A program made the position numbers and the translations under genes. Below the pieces are notes generated by a model that ran no database searches, had not been told where the DNA came from, and saw only the letters and a program-made list of their open reading frames with translations. Shown piece by piece: positions 25,401 to 37,400 of a stretch of 64,000 bases of DNA. Each line of letters starts with the position of its first letter. The stretch's first letter is position 1. Location of the stretch: the NCBI GenBank assembly GCA_020746105.1, contig CM036621.1, forward strand, positions 53,602,264-53,666,263. The letters run 5' to 3'. This DNA is from Trogon surrucura (Eukaryota > Chordata > Aves > Trogoniformes > Trogonidae).

Positions 25401-28400
25401 AGAGGAGGGAAATAAATCTCTTTCATAGTGCACATCCACTCAGCAAACAGCAGTTTGTTCTCCCAATACAGAAAATCAATACTCTCGTTTCTGACTTCAA
25501 TATAAAAACAAAGCTACTGGAATACTTATGATTACTAAACAGCAGCCACTTGTTTACCCGAATGGAGTCCTCCAGTTAAGGAATTCCCGTTTCAAAGTAC
25601 AGAGATTTAAGAGGATTATTGCTAAGCTGTTTTAAGACTGTAACGGACCGCGCACATAAAAGTGCTTACAATGGGACTATTTTTTGTATGTTATACCTTA
25701 CCTTACTTTTATTAATCATTATCAAGAAAATTGTATTATCAAAACCAGAATTTTGCTAGTGGTATGAAGCCCACTTCGCATCAGGTCATTTTAGTCAGTG
25801 ATGTTTATAAAGAAAAGTATAAATCTGTATGTTTCAGCTACATAAGCCTGGACTAGGCACTGGACTCGGATGCTTGATGTGCAAACCAAGGGTTTTTAAT
25901 AACCACCATACTGTGGGGTCATTTTCTGTCCAGACTATTACAAGATGTAACACTTCGGGGGTACTTGTTCTTCCTGCCACACTACTGCTGCAACCTGCAG
26001 ACACACATTTATCAGGAAGAAGCTTCTGCCACTGACTGCACCATAACCACCCGGCACACCCTCTCCTGCAAGGCACTACCTGCACAGCTACCTTTTAGGA
26101 CCCTGACACAAACCCTACTGAAGGTTCTTAAAACAGAACATACCTATAGTTTCAGTGGACTTCTGACTATTCCCTAAATCTTTACCATGGAATCACAGAA
26201 TCATTTAGGTTGGAAAAGACCTTTAAGATCATTGAGTCTAACCATAAATCTAACACTGCCAATCACTCTGAAACTCTGCTATTTGTAGAAGAGACAAGTT
26301 TACTCCAGATTATTCTGCAGGTACCAGCACACTGGGGTGGTTTGATGCTTTCTTTTCTTGCATGTCATTTTGCCAACCAAATCCTCTAGTTTCTAAGTAT
26401 CCATTTGAAGATGAAATCTGGAAACAAAGCTACTCCACCATTCTGTCCCCTTTAATTACCAAAATAAATTCATAAGTGACAGTAACAGTTGCCAGGGCCT
26501 GAAGGCCATGAAGAACAGAGAGGGTATTTGTGTTCCCCATGTGCTTTCTTTAAACCAAGCAACAAAAAAGTCGCAGCGAATTGCCTTGAATGTACTTCTG
26601 TAGCTGAAAGAACCAGAGGACAGAGAAAAGGCTGACAGGATCCAGAAAAGAAGAACGAGTAGAAACAAAACCAATGAGTCAGGTAGTGAGTGATAAGAGC
26701 AGAGGAAAGATGTGGAAAAGCTGGAATTAGAGCAGAAAGATACAGGAATGAGAACAAACGGTCAGGGACATGGCTCAGAGCTAAGTGGACTGAGACAGCC
26801 AGGTAAGTGAAGAATAAAACAGAAAAGCACAAGGCAGAATGTAAGCAAAAGGCAAACGGTCCTCATCCTGTAGGTAAATTCTCTGCTCTAGAATCTAGGT
26901 TCCGAACCTCTACAGGCTTCACAGTCTTCATTTTTTAGCAAACAGCTGTAAAAGCCACCAGTAAAACACTGCTCTGATCTTTCTGAAGCAGGTGATCTAT
27001 TGCCTTCTTCCTTCTATCTCTTTTTCTATTAGTTGTCCTCTGTGAGTACAAAGGTCTCTACTCTTCTGAGAATCCTGAGTTTTGAGTAACAGTCCAGTTC
27101 AGCAAAAGCTAAGAAAGGTTATATTTAGGGCTGCAAACTCAGACACGCAAAAAGCTGCCTGCCAGAAGACTGCTTGTGCAGCCGTCTGTAGAACTGTACA
27201 TGAAGGCTTTTTCACACAGAAATCACAGACTGTCTTGTTACGATTCTCCCTTGAGGCTGATGGCACTTCACACAGCAGAAGTAATACATACTATTAGAAA
27301 TGCAGCAAAGTTGTAGAAGAGCAGAGTAGCACCAATTTATTCTGTAGTTTGCACAGTGAATGCAGAATGAAGACAATTCTTATATGGGAATTTTTAAATG
27401 TGTGTGTGTGTATATACACACACACATATATATACACACACACACACACACACATATATCTAAACCACTGTTAAAATTGGGCTAGTGGGCTAACAAGATT
27501 ACAGTTTACTATAAAGACTATAAGATGATAAAAAAATTGCTCATATGTATTCTTTTTGGATGAATTCTGTATCTTGGCATTCTACCACCTTGAGGAAACA
27601 GAATCTCAGCAACAGAACATTCAGAAGCTTTGCTGTAAAACTAGTTGTCTATACTGTTGTCATCAGCTCTCATCTTCCTAGCTAGATCATGTCACCCATT
27701 ATTAGCCTGAAAGCCCCACAGGTTGTAACAGACAATTTCTGCATTTTACGAAACAGGCCACGTTAGTCTGTTGTGCAAAGTAGTCACAAACTTCCATTTC
27801 CCCTCATTATTTTTATAATTTGGTCTAATGGAAACATTTAGACATTTAATTTTACTGAGACAATGTAAAGATTCACAGACTTCTTATTTTATGCCCCACA
27901 TTATCCCAGACAGGAGAAGGTTCAACACTGCATGAGCAAACCACGTGACACAGACACAGTCAAATCACACGACAAATACGGTCACCACACGACAAAGCTA
28001 ACAGGGTAATACACAGAGGACTTGGGTGCATACAGTTACCTCACACACTAGGCACCAAACATAAAACTCAGACTAAGAAAAAATGCTTACTCTATTCCCC
28101 ACCCTGTGCCTCCAAAAATCACCCCCAAGGCCAGAATGGTCCCTGCCACTGCACCTATTAGCCTGTTAGTGGCCATGCTCACTGTGTGGAGGGAAAAGGG
28201 AAGATTTTTTAAGGAAACGATCACATACACGTCTGAAATGAAAACATGAAGTCATTCCTCAGAGGAATATTTTATGCCGTAATCCATTGTTGGATAAACA
28301 CTTCAAACCACCTAACAAACCTTTATTTACCAAATACTGCAGCCTTAAAAATTCTGAAACGGGCTATATTTGGTTTTCTTGGAATGCTTGCAAATATTTC

Positions 28401-31400
28401 AATGAGATGTTTTCCTGTAAATGTAAGACTCTCTTAGCCTGTGATTCTACTATTTACTTAAAAAGAGAACATCCTTAACCTTCTGCTTATTTAAAACAGC
28501 CAAAATGTGCATAAATCGCCAATAAGAAAAGTTCCCTTTGATCACCAGAAACTTACTGTATCCATAATACAACCAACCAAATGAAAACTGTTTGGAAACA
28601 GTTCCATCACAGAAAAAAAAAAAAGAAACTCAACACAACTTCTTAACTAATTCCTTTAGTAGTTATTAATATTTTTCTTTTTACTGCATTTATCAATAGG
28701 ACTCTACCTCTACAACCTAAATACAGGTAACACCTTTCAAAAGGAAAAAACCTACCCTACAAATTTGCCTCGGGCAACACCCTTGAAATGTCAGTATTTT
28801 CAGATAGTCTCTCGTAAGACACTGAGGCATTATTTTTCTTTTTTTTCGTGGAGTCTTTTGAGGAAAAAAATATCTATACATTTCTTATTTCAAGATTAAG
28901 AGCTTGATAGATTCATTGAGCCGTAACAGACCACAAGCAAGCAGCTTCCAAGGGACAAAAGCTTTATAAGCTTCATGCTGAAAAAAAGGCTGTTCTGAAA
29001 TGTTTTTGTAAATTTTTCTCCTGTTTCATAAATAGACACAGATAAACACAAGTTTTATATTAAAAAAACCCAAACAAACACTATTCTGCTAGTCAATCAA
29101 AGGTCTAATTCTGAAAATGGAATAAACTCATGTGCATATGGAATGCTACTGCTAGCCAACACTCTCAAGTAATTCAAAGTTTTTTTCAGTAGCTGAAACT
29201 AAGAGCAAGAACTCTTTATCTTCCCCCAGCTGCTGGCACGCTGTGCAGGTCTGCTGCTACAGGATAAAGTAGGTTGCTGAGTTTAGAGTAATTCAAGAGT
29301 CATCTGTTAATACAAACATAATTAAGGACCACTGTTTTTTTTAATCCTGAAATACAGTGTGGAGCCAAAACCAACGGATGGGTGATGGAAAGGTCTGAAG
29401 AGTGCAGCAGGAATAGCAGTGAACTGTAAATTATCATAGCAATATATAAAGAAATAGCAATACTTCCTAGTTATACATGCTCTAATTGTAGTAAGAAAAA
29501 TTCTTGGATTTATGGTGCAATGAATCTTAAATCTATGAGGTGAATTTTCACATCATGAGTATTCTGGTTTTGAAATGTAACAAAACTCAAATTTAGGCCT
29601 ATGAAAAAGCATGAATTTTGGTTTCTGTCTCAGACTTGTAAACTGGGATTATGACACAGGAAGTACTGGTAATAAAGGGAAAAAACTGAATGGAAACTAC
29701 TTTAGTTCACTGGATCACTACCATACAGAAAACTATTTCTGTATTCTTCTGACAACTTTTCACAAAGGGATTCCTCTATTAGCATACAAAAGAGATTATA
29801 GTGTTCAACCTGCTAAATTAATTTCTAGGTGGTTCAACATCAATAAATTACTATAACAATGTAAGTAAAAATAACCCATCTTTTGAAATCATTGGGCCAC
29901 CTTGTGCAAAAATTCTGCCTTTTTGCAGAGGACTCCACTGAAAAATGCAGTCTAAACTTTATGTCTGAACCTACCGGCAGAAATCCCTGCAGATACTATT
30001 CATTTAAGACTTTCTCCCAGAGTATTTCAGCATCTATGTATTAATTTTCACAATGTTATCTCCATTCTGAATTTAATGAATTAATTTAAATTACAAAAAT
30101 CTAAGCAAGATAAGCGTACCTTCTGTGTTGCCTTTCCTACAGACCATTTTACAGAGGGAATTATTTCTTACTTACAGAACACTGAAATAAGCAATATAAA
30201 ATTCATGTACTCTCAGTGTCACAACTGTCAATATTGCTCTCCTCATCTACACACAAAGAGAAGTAACGAGTTCGATAGCACCGCCCTCCACTATTTTTCT
30301 TGAGACGCTAAGCAGCGTTCCACAGTTAGGAAGGTTTCTATGGGAAATGGAATAACAATCAGCTTTGCAAGACAGGGCACAAACCAGGCATCTCTACACT
30401 GAGCAGCGGTGGGGGTCAGGAGTCCAGGAGGCACCTTGCACACATTCCCTAATGCAAATCTGGACTGTTCCAGAGAGCCTCCTTCACAGTGGTACTTGTT
30501 TTAAGATGATCTCTTCAACAGGTCTTGGTAAAGTTCCAGAGGAACCTTTTTGCTATGGGGCAAAAGAATAAGGTGCACAAGACAGAAGGAAAGCCTTTCT
30601 GGAGGGATATACCAAAATTCCATCCTCCCCTGAAACCTTGAATAAAGAGTATCCGATTAGAGTCTGAGCTCTGAAGAGTACATTTTTAAACAACTCTTCT
30701 TCCCATCAGCCTTGCATAACCAACACAAGAACTTGGACCTGGGACATAGCAGAAAAATTTTGTTTGGGTTTCTCAGTTGTTTACTGGGAACTTTATAACA
30801 CCAGATAAATATAGCTCGATGTTGGACAATGTCCCAATGACAGGAAAGACATTTAAGAAAAATGGACAGCACAATACAAAGAGACTTTTTGTCAGAGAAG
30901 TCAAAGAATCTCAAGTGCTTTTCTTCCTCTTTTTTTACGAATTATTTCCTCAATAGGTCTTCTTTATATTGTATGCAGTTGAAATACCTACTCAATACCG
31001 AAGACAGGTAATAATAGTTGTAAGAATTATATAAGTCCTTAAAATCTTAATTTATTTCTTTTTCCTCCCATTGAAATTTGATTTCAAAGAATCAAAGCTC
31101 TTTTCACCAGGGACATTCCACTTTTCCCTTTCTTATGCTACAGCTCTCTGAATTAGACAACAACTAAGGGAACTGGCAATGTCTGGTAAAACATAAATAC
31201 TCAATTATCTTATAAATAGTAAGAGCTACACTTATATTCCAATCACAAAAAAAAAAAAAAAAAAGATCATAAAAACCAGAGCATAAGGGACAAAGGAAAA
31301 TCAAGGAAGTACATACCATTACCTATTGCCATTTTCCCCAAATTTAGATTAGAAAAATAAAACTTTCATCAACTCTCAAGGCAGAAAGACCTACTTCATC

Positions 31401-34400
31401 TACATGAAGTGAAATTTTACTGTCTTAGTCTAGACAGGACTTCACAATATTATTCTCTTTTTATATGCCAATGCTACTACCATGTATCAACAGCAAAATG
31501 TCATAAATACTTGAAAGAACATCAAAAGTGAAATCACACAAACCCTTGGGTCCTTCATCCTTCTTGCCACCAGTATCCCTGATAGGATCATCAATACTGC
31601 AGTCTGTCCCAGCCCAGGAGGAATTACAAATGCAAGTGGCTTCATTACTACAAACCTGGAAAATAAAACAAATGACAGCAGTTGGTTTTTAACTACATTT
31701 TATTAAGTTTATTTAACATGCAATTAGGTACTTCATTCACAGTATAAAACTTATCCATTTATATATTGCACCAGTAGCACTGAGTGTGCTGAATGAGTAT
31801 AATGCATCAACAACCTGGAAGTTTCCTTTAACCCTTTAAATACACTCAGATGCTAGGAGAAGAAGTGTTCCCAGTGGTTCCACCATCAGGCGCACTATAC
31901 ACCTGTACAGAATATAAAAAACCCAGCAGAAACCATCATCCAAAAACTCCCAGTCTAGATTAGTTAGGTCTTCACTAACCAACTATGTAGACTTTAAGCC
32001 TGGATGTCCATAAGGAACACATGCATTTGCATTTAAAAGGTTCAAGACAGGGTCATGCTTTACAACCTCTCACGTACAGCTTACTCCCATGTAGAAAAAA
32101 ATAGTAAGATTTTCACTGGGTTTGTCACACTATTTTTCTAAGCAGCAACAGGAGTGTTTGCTTATCTTCTAGAAAGAAAGGAGATAACTTCAGTCTACAT
32201 TTAGTTGAATGACCTCTAAGAAAGGACTTAGGACCCAATAAAATCATTGTCAGTACATTTATCAGATACAGAAAAACCTATCAAACTGACAGAAACTAAA
32301 ATATCAAATTAACAGGCAGAGTTGACAGCTATAAACTTTCCATATGAAAAAGAATGAACACATGGAATTTGTTGCTAGAAGACATTGCTAAGGAAAAAAA
32401 AACATGACATGAGAAATAGACACAAAACAAATAATGAAGTTTTGATTATGGAAGTAGGAGTGAAGTCAATCATTAGGCATCAGTTAATAAAGTCTTTTAG
32501 ACACTGGAACATAATGTGAAAAACCCAGAAAATAACATATGCACTAGTGATTACAAGTAAGTAGTACATGTAATTATTTTTTAATTTAACCTTTATCTCA
32601 CTCTGTTTCTTAAAATATTCACTGAAGAATCTTATTTAAGATGCTAAAGATAAATATATCTTATGACAGGTTTGATCAACTGAAGTATTCTTTTAAAATT
32701 ATGAATTGAATCATCCAAAGCAAACCAAAATTTAACAGTTCTCTCACCACTCACGTCACCCTCCAAAAGTACTCAGACAATTTCTAGATCTCCTAGATCT
32801 TTTACTTTCCAATTTTAAAATTTGTAGTCTTGATTTTGAACCTAATCTTCTTCTTTGAAGCACTCAAATTCATCTTCAATTACACATAACAAAACGAAAA
32901 AAACCAGCTTCTTGTATTAAGTCAAGCCCCTCAGGCAGGTATCTGTCCACCAAATCCCTCAGTGGAAAGTTTTCATCAATACTTTGTCAGGATCAGTTAA
33001 GACACAGAACAGCGAATCTGTCCAGCAAAATATACCCAACATCTTAGACAGATGGACTTTTGAGTAGAATAACAGAATATAATGTGCTTGAATGTAAAAC
33101 AATACACTTTCCGTCTTAGAATCATTTAGGTTGGAATAGACCTTTAACATCATCAAGCCCAACTGTTACCCCAGCAATGCCAGGCCCACCACTAAATCAC
33201 GTCACTGAACACCACATCTACACGTCTTTTAAATACCTCCAGGGATGGTGACTCAACTGCTCCTCTGGGTAGCCTGTTTCAGTGTTTAACAACTCCTTCT
33301 GTGCAGAAATTGTTCCTAATATCCAGTCTGAACCTCTGCTGGCACAACCTGAGGCCATTTCCTCATCCTACCACAGAAGAGACTGACATCTGTTCAAGAG
33401 AATGTATCACCTCTGCTGAGGTCAAACATTTTAGAATTTTAAGTCATGACGTACAACTCCACAAACACAGGACCAACTTTATAAAGGTGTTAGGGTGCAG
33501 GAGAAAGTTTAATTTAAGTTGGCAAGTAGCCTGATATATGGGTGGTATGTAACAGAAGTCTTTACAATAACTGATGTCAAAGCTCTTCCTTGGTAGTGAT
33601 GAAAATAACACTTTGGATATAATTGCAGAAATAATTCGACAGCTTTGCTTTCAAAAATTTTCTCTCTGCTTCACAGAATGGAACTCTTCCTCTGAATCTA
33701 ACATTTGTGTTTTCAGACCAGTATGTCTTAGGAACAATTCCAGGTAGAGAACTCCACATGGTACATTAAGATCAGACATAGCAGAGATATATCTTCTGAA
33801 AAGCTTAGCTGCTAACTCTGAGTGCAGACTCACCCCATGACCAGAACAGACTTTTCCATTAGAACCAATGGGACAGCTGCTTATGTTCAAGGACTGAATT
33901 GGCAGGCACTTTTTGTCCAGACACATCATTTGAGGTCCACATGGAGCTCCATCCTCCACATAACCTAAATCTGTATCATCATCTAAAAGAACATGAGCAC
34001 CACTAGGAGAAATAAGTTTTAAGATACTATCAGTATTATGGCCGGAGTCTTCTGAAAATATTAAACATGTTAGTGTAGATACTAAAAGCCTCATACCTTT
34101 CTTTCATTCAAGCATACAGTCAAATTGAACAAAACTATAATGTTTTTCTGTCTGTCCACAGCATTGACAATGTGTTTCAGTTGTCAGACTGAAAAGAAGT
34201 CCTGATAATGACTTAATTATTCAAAAAGGGCATCTCACGCTTTGGAGTCTTTGACAGGTCGTGCTTCCTCCTCACCCCCAAATGCTGTGAAATACTACTG
34301 GTACAAATATCTTAAAGTAACTCCCCATGTGATGATATTTAAATAAAAATACTAGTGAATGATAGAAGAATTAAGAATCATTCTTCACTCGGGACGTAAC

Positions 34401-37400
34401 CATCTAAGAGAGTATTCCCAGCATGGGAGCAATGCTGCCAATGTCTTTAAAATACAAATCCAGTACTGCGCACAGGAAGCTAGAAGCCATTTGCCAGCCC
34501 CTTAACTGAACTGTGGCTTAACATCTTATCCTGCCACAACTCTTCAGTTTCCTCCCTCTCATTTCCCTACAGCTATTTCCCCGAGGATATAACATGCAAA
34601 ACATCGTTTAATATATGGTCTTTGGCAATTACTGACCTTTCCCCTCTCAGAAAAATATAATGCTGAGCATTAAACCCTGACTGTGAAGTTCTGCTACTGG
34701 TGAAAACAGTGTAATCAAGATGATAACCCATATTTTGCCCTCTTTAAATGTGGAATATTAGCCTTTTTATTTTTATACACCAAATACCACTCAAAGTAAT
34801 GATTTTCCTGTAAGATACTAATTACCTGCAAATCGTACAATTTTACATTTACGTTTATCTTAATTCAATTAGGTTTGACAAAGCAAGATCATGTTGGAAC
34901 ACTGCATTATTTTTTACCTGCAGTCCACTATTCGTCCTTGATGATAAAAAGAATTTGGGATAATTTCTCCTTGAACTTGACCAACTCGTGGAACTCTAGT
35001 AAGATTAGTACAGAGCAAAAAGCCACAGAAAACATCACTGTAAAATGGGAATATAAAACAAAAAGTTACTGGAATAATATATAGTAAACTTCCGGGGGAA
35101 AAAAAAAAGAGACTGGCAACGATGCTGCTATTGACTAATATATTACCATAACATGCATGATAGACCTTCAGAGTACAAGTCTGGAAATAAAATATTATTT
35201 GATATAAACAACAAGAGGGAGAAAGAGGAAACCATTCATGCCTTCTCTCTAGCAGCTTGGACACTGCACATTAACGTTAAGTTTGGATTTTTAATTGTAT
35301 TTTGTTTCACTTGCAGGACAACAGAACAATAAGTAAATTAGGAGAAATTTGAGCCTATCCACTAATGATCTTTAACTTGAAAAGGAAATTTAATCAAATA
35401 TTCATCTGGTACTGATACCATGCAAATGAATCATCCATTTTCTCTACAGCATCTGTAGGCCTAACGGTCCTCTCTGGTCCAAATAAAGGTTGGAACAAAC
35501 TTGAAAGAGCATCATCTGGTATCAGTCCCAGAGCAAGAGAAAACAGTGTCTCTTTGCAGCCTAATTTATCACTATCGAGTCTGAACTTGTGACTTTTTGC
35601 TGCCTTGTCCCCCAGCTCCTCTGAAAGAACTGAAGTCACAGTGCACTTTTGTGAAAATCTGGGATTCTTCGTAAGTATATTGCTAAGTCACCCATGGATC
35701 TGTCAGAATGAGCTACGGAAGTTTTTGAAGACGCAAACTTCGTGAAGGAAAGAAGATTCAAAATAATGCAAAACAAACTGCTGAAACATTCATGAAAAGT
35801 AGACAATATTAAACCAGTATTAATCAATTTAAAACACAAACAATCCCTACCAAGCTGAACTTACTGTTTGCTACACTGAATCCATCGATCTCCATCCTTT
35901 CCACAGTTTCCTTTTTTTGTGCCTTCTGTATTAAGCTTTTCATAACAAAATTTGTCAGATCCTGAAGACTCTGTTGATGAAAGGAAAAAGGAATGTACTT
36001 TCCACTGGCAGCATGTCAGCTTTGAAAACCTGCAGCAGTTCTCTGTATTTTTTAATACAAAACAGAAAGGTAACCCTTTGTGTATGTACACATATGATAT
36101 TTCTCAGTGTCTACAGTGGGAACCTAGCAGACTGAACTGCTATACCTACAGACAGCTTTTCGAAAATAATGTTCAAACTTCAAAATTTGCCTTGAATTTT
36201 TAAAAAAGCAATACCCACAGTGTCTGTATTGTCTCCTGCATTTGAATTTAACTATGGTCTAATTTTGTTCACTTTGTAACAGTTGCATATAGATTTAATC
36301 TAGTTGTTTACACTGTATTATCCCTGATTTGTAGTTCAGGAGAACAAGGATTTTATACATGCCATATACCATAAGCATATGTTCAACTCAATGTCTATTT
36401 TATCTTTTTAGGAGTTCACAAAGAAAACAAGGTTGAACAGTCAACATGTAATTTCTACTGTTTTTTTTTATGGGTAGAAATCTGAATTAATAGGTTTAAA
36501 ACCACTATTAGTTACTTACAAGATAATTTATTTTTCTAAAAATCAATTAAGAAAAGCACAGCTATATAGAGGAGGAGAAAATATTAGAAGTAAATAAGAC
36601 AGTAGTTTCAGTAAAATCACTGGTGCAGAAGGCAAACTAAATATTTTAAAATGTAAGTGTGTAAGATACAAAGAAATTAGTTAACAAAAATATCCATTGC
36701 CTTTAATATCGATAAATGTGAGGTGGCAATATAAAGCTCAAAAAGGCATCAGAGGACAGAGAAAATGTTGTCTCCATCCAATTTTACCAAAAAATCCTCA
36801 AACCCTTCCCCCCTCTCCAGTAAATCAACGTTGCTCTATTTTGTATGTTTTCCCACCTAACTGCACCAGAGTTTAGCACCTGACGCGCCACCTATGTGTG
36901 CAAGCACAACACATCAGAACAATCCACTGTCATCAATTCCAAACTCAAACCTGCACTTGGCCACAGGCACACCTTCTCACTGCAGTCTACTCTATTGACT
37001 TAACATTGACAAGAACAAATACAATACAAAATGAATACAAAAATAAACACAAAACTAGAAATAAAATGCATTTAAGGTAGTTAAAGGCAACCTACTAGAT
37101 CCCCAGATATATTTGCACTGATTATCTCTTGTCTTGCATTCACCATTATAGCAACGACCCTAAACAAAACACAACATGTTAGCAATGAGAACTGAATGCT
37201 ATTTCATTTCCTTCCCCTCCCACAAAAAATGCCTCATGTTGATTCTTCACACACATGGGTACCTTTTGGCCCAGATTCTCAAAGTCAGCTGATGTCTTTT
37301 CTGATACGCACTGACATTTCAGCAGCTGCTTTATATTTATTTACATAGTTGTAAACTTATTAGCATGGAGTATAGTAAAAGATCTACACAAAAAATGTAA

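Larger units (their letters stand above)
23536..28090 (-). other. Intron between the two alternative transmembrane exons
   Basis: A 4.6 kb intron. It holds a CR1 tip at 26.19 kb, a long run that is pyrimidine-rich on the transcribed strand (26.56-26.86 kb) and a dinucleotide microsatellite at 27.4 kb. No other exon was recognised. Confidence 0.8.

Noticed and set aside
33651..34094. Whole 147-codon minus-strand frame as one gene
   Set aside because: Only 33834-34002 is ADAM23 exon. The ends of the frame are read-through into flanking introns past clear AG and GT sites.
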